Part shown: positions 56,684 to 64,000 of the stretch, in pieces | Layout: every line of letters begins with the position of its first letter | Position numbering within the stretch: the stretch's first letter is position 1 | NCBI GenBank assembly: GCA_020747065.1 | Contig: JAGMVK010000023.1 | Location: 496,001 to 560,000 of the forward strand | Reading direction: 5' to 3' | DNA: 64,000 bases | From: Cadophora sp. MPI-SDFR-AT-0126 | Taxonomy: Eukaryota > Ascomycota > Leotiomycetes > Helotiales > Ploettnerulaceae | The notes under the pieces: model-generated | The model's input: only the letters and a program-made list of their open reading frames with translations | Databases searched by the model: none | What the model was told of the DNA's origin: nothing | Program-made: the position numbers and the translations under genes

Positions 56684-57670
56684 ATGAGTCTTGTCCTTAA
56701 TACTGAGAGAGATGGCATTATTAGCGCCTTTCCCCCCCCACCTAGAGTTATTCCGAACTTTAAAAATCCTGACTCTTAAGGATACTGGGTTACTCTTACT
56801 ATTGCAATCATGTTCCCGCTAGCGATTATCGTTTTACTTCTACGACTTTATATAAGGATTATAATCGTTCGAAAAGTTAGGATTAACGATTATAAGTTTA
56901 TTTACTATTAAGGTTTCTAAGTGTGTTCGATTAATTAAGTCTAAACGCGATCGGCTTTACATAGGTATAAATCGTCGATTCGTCATGAAAGTATACACAC
57001 AAAAAGAATACTAACGTTTCTTGTCCGATAGGTTTTCTCCATCAGTAGTATTACTACACTCATAGTTTGTGAGTAGATACTTATAGTGCATTCGACTGGT
57101 TTTTTGCTAATTCTCAGCTCTAAAGTGACCTATCTCAGCCTCGGTATCCATATCTGGGACGTTCCATTTACAACGTTCAGTCCTGATTTATTACAAGTAA
57201 GTTAATAATTACTAGAGTCCGGAACAAGATAAAATATTCCATGCTAATCTATACTATTTACTAACGTTAACTTTAGATGGGTATCATTAATGGAGTATTC
57301 TATAGTATGTCCTTCATATGCGTTAAGTTATTAATACTTTTACTCTACCTAAGACTCTCGCTATATAAGCGATTCAGAATCGCGGTATAAGTAATCATAG
57401 CAATAACAGTCTTATACTCTTTTCTTGGCTCATTCAAATTTCTCTTCAATTACTAGCTTATTACTAAAAACTGGGATCTTACTTTTATAGAGGGGAAATA
57501 CATTAACGTATTGAAAATTCTCATAGCATATAGTTCGATAAATGTCGTAACTGATATTACAATGCTGCTCCTGCTAATAGCGCTAGTACGGAAGTTGAAA
57601 GTACAAATGAAACAAAAAGTGGCATTAGCTTGCCTCTTTATAACTAGAATACTGTACGCTTTCCTCTCCT
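56684..57670 (+). pseudogene. Rhodopsin-domain membrane protein, pseudogene C (heavily RIPed)
   Basis: Starts MSLVLNTERDGIISAFPPPP, then RVIPNFKNPDS, TAA (56777-56779), GYWVTLTIAIMFPLAIIVLL and RLYIRIIIVRKVRINDYKF. Later, after AT-rich sequence, FYSMSFICVKLLILLLYLRL, SLYKRFRIAV, stop, ITKNWDLTFIEGKYINVLKI and NVVTDITMLLLLIALVRKLK (57270-57640). Order and motifs match the rhodopsin-domain family (NFENPDS-GYW leader, C/F-x-W-D loop). The stop after PDS lies where CAA or CGA is expected. Most replacements are toward Ile, Leu, Tyr and Lys codons, as expected from RIP. Confidence 0.65.
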
Positions 57671-58441
57671 AGGATATGTCTATAAATTAAATAAATGCTA
57701 ATTTCCATAAGTATTTATATTATTAGTGCTATTCGACTAAAGTTCGTTCTAGACCTTATTCGTTCTTCAGATTTCATATAATTAGGAGCTAAGCTTAATA
57801 TATAATCGTAAGTTTATCTCTCCCTTAGCTTGAGAACACTAGCGAGGTTTTAGCGCTAATAATACTTTTAGCGTTTTAGAGGTGTATATTAGAATTATTT
57901 ATGCTTACTTTTCCAGCTTTAAACCTTTTCTTCGACGTCATTTTCTAAAGGTAATTGGGAGCAGCTACTACGTACTACCTACTGCAACGCTATTCAGTAG
58001 GAATGCCACTAATACTCTTCCTCGAATATTGACTGACTAATACGAACTTGGCTTAAGCGATAGACACAAGAGTGGTATCCCCGGCAAGAGCAAACAGTAA
58101 ACATGCCCCGATAACGAGAGCTAGGAGGATATACTCGGAGATGGATTTCCGAAGGGCATGTCAAGGGAGAACGGGGCGAAAATAACATCAGATTACGAAC
58201 TCTTCTCACAAAAGGGTAGTTTTCGATCGAACTGCTCTGGAGTTCCGCCGGCGTCTCGTGAGGAGGGTCAAGGAGAGGGTTGCGTTGCTGTATTCTAGGA
58301 CTATAGATATTTGTATTTTTTTTGTTTTGGCACTGAGAAGGCGATAGAGATATTCTGTTTGTGATTTTGGGCAGCTGGGTGGAAATCAAAACCATCCACC
58401 AAATGAAAGTCACTCCTCAGGGGAGCGGAACGAATACTCAG
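57671..58441. other. RIP-degraded region and 3' flank of the bZIP gene
   Basis: AT-rich until about 58000; no gene seen. Confidence 0.3.
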
Positions 58442-59761
58442 CTAATTGACCTGCCCAGGGCCAGTATGTTCCATATGCGTAAGGAACGCAGACAGAGCAT
58501 TGGCATTGTTCCCCCTCAAGGCCCCCAAAGGAAGAAATTCTTCTTCTTCGTGGACTTGAATCTCAATGGCCTCATCTTCAACGGGCAAATCCTTGGTACC
58601 AGGGGGACTGTTGACATCGACAGCAGAGTCGGGCTGTGTAGAAGAATCATTCGATCCTTTTCGGGTCAATTCGTTACCATCCGCGGAATCCGTGTTGAGT
58701 TGGCGAGTGGCATATGAGCTTCCGCGAGTGGAACGAGGACTCAGCATTTGTTCTGAGTAACTGGTTGAATTCCGTGATGACATTGTGGGACTCTGGCCAT
58801 CTTGTGTGGATCCTGGACCGTCCTGCATGGAATCTTGCTGAGCATAGCCGCCGAACGACCTTTGCATGACGAGTCCTTGGAAGATCTGGGCTCGCCTTTG
58901 ATTGCACATGTCAATCTGGTCCTATAACTTGGCAGCTGTCTTCATGATTAACTCTAAGCTGGTCTTGGCTACCGTCTTGTGATTACTAGACTGGCAGTGA
59001 CTCTCTATATCGAGGATAAAGTTCCGGAGAGACTCTAATTCATCCTGTACAGCGGCGACTTGATTCCAAATGATGTGATTGTCATGCCGTTCCTTGGCCA
59101 TTTGTTCTCTTTTCTTAGCTTCTGTGGGCTTCTTCTTTTGTCGGCATTTCTGTGCGGCGTCTCTGTTTCGCTGCGGATGATTCTCCCTCCTGGTCGCTAT
59201 CTCTTCCTCCGATCGGACCTTTTTCCTAGCACCTCGTCGTCTCTTTGGCTGAGGATCTTCACCAGCACCAGCACTGGTTGTGGCCGGTTGAGCTCGCTTC
59301 TGACCTGCTGAACGAGTTGTTTCAGACAATGGTTCTTGTCTTCCGGTCCCTTGTTTGGCTTGCAGGCTGGCTGATTGCGGCTCTGACTGGTCTTGTTGTG
59401 GGACTGGTCGTGGCAAGCCATGTGCTGGAAAGTTGCTGTCTGGTGGCATGGAAAGATCTGAGGGAGCCATGGTGCTCGCCACAGCTAATGGCAAGGTGTA
59501 CGTATTGGCTGGAATGGCAGGGAATGGAAATTCGCTGCCACTGGCGTAGTCGCCGAGAAAATTCGACCCGGTCAGTCGCAAGCCGCTTGTTATGTTCAGC
59601 ATGGCCATTTCTGGATTTCCAATTGGAGGAGTGAAGTTCGGCATATTGCTGAAGTCGACATCAGAAGCGTTGAAGATGCTTGGTGTGAGAAGATTATAGT
59701 TCGAATAGCGGTTGCCCCTGAACGGATTGCCGGCATAATCGAAATCTGTGTCGTGCTCCAT
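58442..59761 (-). pseudogene. bZIP transcription factor interrupted by one TAG
   Basis: A single minus-strand frame of 440 codons with one internal TAG (58924-58922). The first 279 residues start MEHDTDFDYAGNPFRGNRYS and contain a Pro/Gln/Ser-rich region, KRRRGARKKVRSEEE, and the basic region NRDAAQKCRQKKK (N-x7-R) at about 199-211. The zipper is weak but includes ERHDNHIIWNQVAAVQDELE and SLRNFILDIESHC, a layout known in Atf1/AtfA-like stress regulators. It then reads AAKL, TAG, DQIDMCNQRRAQIFQGLVMQ and continues 160 more codons to an acidic C terminus (VEDEAIEIQVHEEEEFLP). CAG to TAG would be a RIP-type change. The product may be a truncated but DNA-binding protein, a readthrough protein or a pseudogene. 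Confidence 0.8.
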
Positions 59762-61011
59762 CGTGGTGGCTGACTATGGGGGTAGCAACGATCTTGATTT
59801 ATCACAGAGAGACGATGAATTCAGGTGGGAAGCAGAAGTCGCGAGTATCCTGGACTTTATCCGTCAAGGTGTCTAAGCTCAGAGTAGGAATTCGAAATCC
59901 TAGCTCCCTTGGTTCAGATATCGAGTTGTGTTTTGGCCGCCGAACTTCATTTGATAGAGATCGTGGTAGTTTCTCAATAATATCGTAACCTCGAAAGGCA
60001 CAGCTCCTCAGTTTTGTTATGAGATTGGTCGTATTTAGTTCGGGTTTCTCTATGCGCTGGTGAGACTGTATGGTTCGCTGGTACGGTGAATTTCTGTCTG
60101 CAATAGCGAGGAGCAATCTGCCAGGGAGAGGTTGGCGGCGTTCTCTGTGAGGAATCTCCGGCGAGCAGGCGCAACCTGGAGAAGGTTGAACTATGGCGCG
60201 TGAATGTCTCTGGAGACGGCAAGATCGCAACCTGGTAATGCATGGTATTAGCCATACTTTGTCTACGTTTGTGTCAAGTGTGGCATCGTTGGTGACGCGG
60301 GGCTTACCTCTGCTGTTTAATTGTGGCACCAAAAAGTGTAGCCTTCCGACCATTGGAGACAGGAAGGAGTATGCCGACGCGGGGTTGTTGTGGTATAGAT
60401 TGGGGAATAAATCAGTTGATAATTACAGTCGTTGTTTCTCTTCTCAGCAAATGGACCCTGATTCCGAGAAATTGGCGAAGTCAAATGGAAGGCACCTCAG
60501 CAGGTAAGGTAGCTGAACATACAATTTGAGGCACCTGTCCGCAAGATTGCTCGACGTAGAGGGGTTATCTTAAGCTGGAAATCCAACCATCAGGCGCCGG
60601 CAAGCCAGTGAGGTAATGGTGCATCGGAGCCTTTCCCATGTTTCGCAAAGATTCCCATCAAGAACCGATGTGCAACAATGGGAGATAGATCCGGTTCGCC
60701 AATGGGAATAGAGCAGTTGCTTATGGTGACGTCAGTTGCAGTACAAGTGAATGAGGGGCTCATACACTCAACCCCAAGCGGCCTGCTTTGCATACACTAA
60801 CGATGTAGATCCAAAGCCTGATTTTCAGCGGTACAATAGCCACGCCCTCTGTTCGTCTAGTTTTAAAACGAAAGAGAAATGTGTACAATTCAGATGATCT
60901 TGTGACCATGAGTCACATGATTGAGTCACGTCGAACGTCTATTTAAGGATGAACCCCCGCATTATTCTTCTCAACTCCTCGCGCTACGTCTTGTATCTAG
61001 TGCGGTTGACG
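59762..61011. other. Upstream region of the bZIP gene
   Basis: A minus-strand frame of 183 codons (59802-60353) lies just upstream of the bZIP start; it has no known motif and may be part of a long leader. The rest up to the MULE has no recognised gene. Confidence 0.35.
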
Positions 61012-61021
61012 GTGATACTGG
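61012..61021. repeat. Target-site duplication, left
   Basis: GTGATACTGG immediately before the MULE; the same ten bases follow the element at 63410-63419. Confidence 0.9.
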
Positions 61022-63409
61022 GGCCAATTGTTTCCGATGCCTCAACATTTCCGAAACATTATTTTACATGCCTCAACACCAAAATCGCAGTGCCGCTCTA
61101 TGCAGCGCAATGTAAACTTGTAAACTTAGCATCAATAACACAACAAACTCACGAATTTGGATTATTTAGATTACCTTATTCAATGGCAGATCTCTCAACT
61201 TCCTCCCACGACCTCGACGTCCTCTTAGCTAAGAGTGACCCCTTCGGCGACCTCGGATTTCAATTGTTAGACTCAAAGCTCGACAGCGACCCTATTTTCT
61301 ATGCTTCTCAAGAGAAGCCTCCTTCCCTCCAAATCGGCGATAAATTCAACAATCTGCGAGCCTTCAAAGATGCGATTCTTAATCAAGCTATCCATGAGCG
61401 TTGGGAGCTACGTTGTAAGAAAAGTGAGACGCTATTTGTGAGGTATACGTGTTACTTTGAGGACACCTGTCAATGGCGAGCTCGTTGTAATTGGTCTTCA
61501 ACAACAGAAGAGGCAACGATAACTGTGTGGGATGGAGAACATACTTGTTTTGATCGCGTACGCTATCAGAGACCTTTAGTTGCTCGTCTTGCGTATCTTT
61601 TGGAGCTGGTACCAAAATTAATGACGGTAGAGCGACGAACTCACATTTCCTCAATTCGCGATCAAGTCTTACGACACACCGAAACCTTGGTTCAAGACCA
61701 GCTGTTGTATCGACTGAAGAGATTACTGACGGAGGACTCAAAAAAGCAACAAGTCGACGATTTCCCGAAACTCCCACAATACCTCGCGCGTTTGCATACA
61801 GCCAATCTCCATGTAGGCCAAGGGCCAATCGAAGAATCCGACGATTTGATTACAGACCTCCTCTTGACCGAAACCAACGTTTTCCGACGCGTCTTTATTG
61901 GCCCTCATACCTCTCGATCGCAATACCTTCACTCCTTACCTTTCGTTGCGTTGGATGGGACATACCTTCGGAATTGCTTTAAGCAAACCTTGCTTTTAGC
62001 TGTTGGTCGAAATGGGAATAATGAGAGTTGGATTATGGCTTGGGCAATCGTTGAATCGGAAAACAACGAGTCTTGGTCTTGGTTTATCGAAAGATTAGTT
62101 CAAACCGTACCTGAGCTCGCTGATGTGCCTACTTATGGTGATCAAATCCCTTGCGTCATCTCCGATCGAAATACCTCACTTTTGAAAGCGATTCAAACGT
62201 TTCTTCCAGCGGTTACTGACGTTTATTGCTGTTGGCACCTCCTCAAGAACATTCTCAACGTTACGAAACATGCGAACAAGAAGGCGATAAAAGAGGCGTG
62301 GTGGAGGTTTCCGTTTGCGAAGAATGAAGTCGAATGGGCGCGTGCGATACGAAAGATGAGGGAGTTTGGAGGACAAGAAGTCGTTGACTATATCGAAGGT
62401 CTTGATAAATCGAAGTTCTGTGTTTGGAAACTTCCTGGCGTGCGATATGGCCACAACTCTTCAGGCATTATAGAAGGACAGAATGGGCATATTCGAGAGC
62501 TCCGCGAAATGGGAATCATGGAGTTATTGGATGCTCTTTGGAATCGATCATCGCGCAAACGTCAAGTTACTTACGAGGCCGCAAAACAATGGACAGAAAA
62601 TCGCGATCGATATACCCCTTTTGCTCGCAAGAAGATTATGGCTAATACGTTATGGTCTCGCAAAGGAGCACAACAAGCCTTGATTACGGCACATACGGGG
62701 AAAGATAAGGTGCTTGAGGCACGAATTCGGTGCCAATACGATGGAATTGGAGAGCGAATACACAACGTACGTTGTCAAGATTTTTGGTGCTCGTGCGGCC
62801 ATTTCCAAGAATGGAGATTACCTTGTAGTCATGCGATTACTGCTATTCGATACGCCAAAAGAGATATTTGGGAATGGGTAGCACCTTTTTGGGAGCCCTT
62901 TTACGTTGGAATATCAACTGCGTATCGCAATCATGTCGACGATCACGGAAGTTACGTTAATTTTCATATGCGAACGATCAAAATCGACGATATTGAGTCA
63001 GCTTGGTGCGACGACGAGTGTAGAGCTCCTCAACCAAAGGTCAATAAAGCAGGTCCAAATCAAAAGAAGAGAAAAGAGACAGGAGATATACCAGAAAAAG
63101 TAGCAGGACCTTCGGCATGTACACGTTGCGGGCAAATTGGGCATAATCGACGGAATAAACAATGCCCTGCGTACCGTGCGTAGTATAATAATTGTCAATA
63201 TATTCTGATTCTTTGTTATTATTAATTTGCGTTGATTTACGTAGTCTTGATTTTTTATAATTGTGCGAATAACCTCATTTTACATTCTTTACTTTATAAT
63301 GTTTCCTTGCGTTCCGTACATTGCGCTGCATAGAGCGGCACTGCGATTTTGGTGTTGAGGCATGTAAAATAATGTTTCGGAAATGTTGAGGCATCGGAAA
63401 CAATTGGCC
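61022..63409 (+). mobile_element. Complete MULE DNA transposon
   Basis: A 2388-base element with terminal inverted repeats of about 95 bases. The left end GGCCAATTGTTTCCGATGCC is matched by the complement ending CAATTGGCC at 63409; the arms agree almost perfectly through the phrase CTCTATGCAGCGCAATGTA. A 10-base duplication flanks it. It carries one transposase gene (61183-63183) with no stops. The long arms, 9-10 base duplication and MULE-type transposase agree with the Mutator superfamily. No RIP signs. Confidence 0.95.
61183..63183 (+). CDS. MULE transposase with SWIM and CCHC zinc fingers
   Basis: The frame is open from 60949, outside the transposon, so I take the ATG at 61183 (MADLSTSSHDLDVLL), the first suitable one inside the element and clear of the terminal repeat; 666 residues. 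N-terminal WRKY/GCM-type DNA-binding region about 73-122 (YTCYFEDTCQWRARC ... WDGEHTC). RNase-H-like catalytic core: Asp258 in FVALDGTYLRN, Asp328 in CVISDRNTSLLKAI, the CxxH-like YCCWHLLKNI at 349-357, and Glu431 in SSGIIEGQNGHIREL. SWIM finger WCSCGHFQEW ... LPCSHAITAI at 535-554 (C-x-C-x9-C-x-H). C-terminal zinc knuckle CTRCGQIGHNRRNKQC (646-661). All catalytic residues are present, so activity is plausible. Confidence 0.93.
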   Translation: MADLSTSSHDLDVLLAKSDPFGDLGFQLLDSKLDSDPIFYASQEKPPSLQIGDKFNNLRAFKDAILNQAIHERWELRCKKSETLFVRYTCYFEDTCQWRARCNWSSTTEEATITVWDGEHTCFDRVRYQRPLVARLAYLLELVPKLMTVERRTHISSIRDQVLRHTETLVQDQLLYRLKRLLTEDSKKQQVDDFPKLPQYLARLHTANLHVGQGPIEESDDLITDLLLTETNVFRRVFIGPHTSRSQYLHSLPFVALDGTYLRNCFKQTLLLAVGRNGNNESWIMAWAIVESENNESWSWFIERLVQTVPELADVPTYGDQIPCVISDRNTSLLKAIQTFLPAVTDVYCCWHLLKNILNVTKHANKKAIKEAWWRFPFAKNEVEWARAIRKMREFGGQEVVDYIEGLDKSKFCVWKLPGVRYGHNSSGIIEGQNGHIRELREMGIMELLDALWNRSSRKRQVTYEAAKQWTENRDRYTPFARKKIMANTLWSRKGAQQALITAHTGKDKVLEARIRCQYDGIGERIHNVRCQDFWCSCGHFQEWRLPCSHAITAIRYAKRDIWEWVAPFWEPFYVGISTAYRNHVDDHGSYVNFHMRTIKIDDIESAWCDDECRAPQPKVNKAGPNQKKRKETGDIPEKVAGPSACTRCGQIGHNRRNKQCPAYRA

Positions 63410-63419
63410 GTGATACTGG
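63410..63419. repeat. Target-site duplication, right
   Basis: GTGATACTGG, identical to 61012-61021. Confidence 0.9.
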
Positions 63420-64000
63420 TCTGAATGCAAAAAAAGCCCTGACAACCTCACAGCCCTACGCCGGCACTTCCCTATCCAATAGGATGCACTTTTCCCATGC
63501 ACTCGCCCTCTTGCGATGTGCAACAAAACTTGAAATGTGTTAGTGAAAGATGTTGATTGGAAGAGCATTGTGTCGGTGAGGCCTCCTGCAGATTTTGCGA
63601 TGTGCAACAAAAAAGGAGGGTGGTTTTTTCTCCTCCGCTTTTTCCCCACCTCCCATTAAAGGAATTCAAGATACTTTCTGAAGTGCCACCCTGCACTCCC
63701 ATTCAGTCCAGATCCACCGGCCCTGAGGCGGTAGCCCCCGGATCTCTTAAACAATAGTCGAAATTGCCGTCCGCATTATTACCCCGGTATTGAGGAAACT
63801 TGACTTTTCAAGCCAATTGTTCTGGCGAGGCAAGCCTCATGTGAATATTGACTTTATCGAACGTCAATGCACAGATGATGATTAGGGAGAATCAGAGAGC
63901 TCCGTAAGCATCTCGTCGCTTTTCTGCGAACCTAAATTAGCAGGGCCTTTGGGCTAACTCTACAAACAGAACTTCAAGTCAACAAACTTCATGCCAACTC
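63420..64000. other. Right flank of the MULE
   Basis: The phrase GCGATGTGCAACAAAA occurs twice (about 63513 and 63597). Nearby sequence matches 8668-8725 in inverse orientation over about 55 bases. TAGGGAGAATCAGAG at about 63882 equals part of the core of the MITE at 251-395 and 11785-11911, so a further partial copy may begin here. No gene recognised. Confidence 0.4.

Noticed and set aside
59802..60353. 183-codon minus-strand frame upstream of the bZIP gene
   Set aside because: No motif and an odd composition; more likely leader DNA than a gene.
60949..61182. ATG at 60949 as transposase start
   Set aside because: It lies outside the transposon, and the frame would run through the terminal repeat; the ATG at 61183 fits the element.

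Overview
The window looks like nuclear DNA of a filamentous ascomycete (Pezizomycotina). Genes carry short GT-AG introns of about 45-110 bases with CTAAC/CTGAC-like branch points. The protein families are typical of this group: Zn2Cys6 and bZIP regulators, MFS transporter, pisatin-demethylase-type P450, SNG1/DUF3533, fungal rhodopsin-domain proteins and HeLo-like NLR N-terminal modules. Several decayed copies carry the CpA-to-TpA changes expected of repeat-induced point mutation (RIP). All coordinates and splice sites were read by eye; family names come from recognised motifs, not searches.

Region 1 (about 1-26 kb) is the gene-rich part. Two SNG1-like membrane protein genes in the same orientation (954-2410 and 20921-22327) bracket a Zn2Cys6 regulator (to 6242), a TPP-dependent acetolactate-synthase-like enzyme (9650-11611), an MFS transporter (13152-15033), a cytochrome P450 (16353-18018) and an alpha/beta hydrolase (19272-20357). 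A CocE/S15-type serine hydrolase (24001-26151) follows. This has the composition of a small metabolic or detoxification cluster without a PKS or NRPS backbone. The transporter and the hydrolase carry in-frame stops explained by RIP-type transitions, so the unit may be decaying. Small fragments (ABC transporter tail, kinase-like piece) and MITEs lie between the genes.

Region 2 (about 26-34 kb) holds an AT-rich inverted-repeat element, an intact quinone-oxidoreductase-like MDR gene (28596-29606), three foldback/MITE-like elements and an intact cAMP-receptor-like GPCR gene (32348-33685).

Region 3 (about 34-47 kb) is accessory DNA. It has a second copy of a dispersed repeat, a degenerate piggyBac-type transposase, remnants of an unidentified element, a small protein with a SUMO-interaction-like C terminus, an unusual P-loop plus RING-H2 gene (40998-42385), and at least five decayed pieces of a HeLo-like/fungal NLR N-terminal module in both orientations.

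Region 4 (about 47-64 kb) starts with an intact Gfo/Idh/MocA oxidoreductase (47282-48531). It continues with a RIP-degraded stretch holding a 2EXR-like fragment, three rhodopsin-domain pseudogenes at different stages of decay and a LINE endonuclease fragment. It ends with a bZIP gene interrupted by one TAG and a structurally complete MULE transposon (61022-63409) with matching terminal inverted repeats, a 10-bp target duplication and an uninterrupted transposase. The intact MULE next to heavily mutated older repeats suggests a recent insertion that RIP has not touched.
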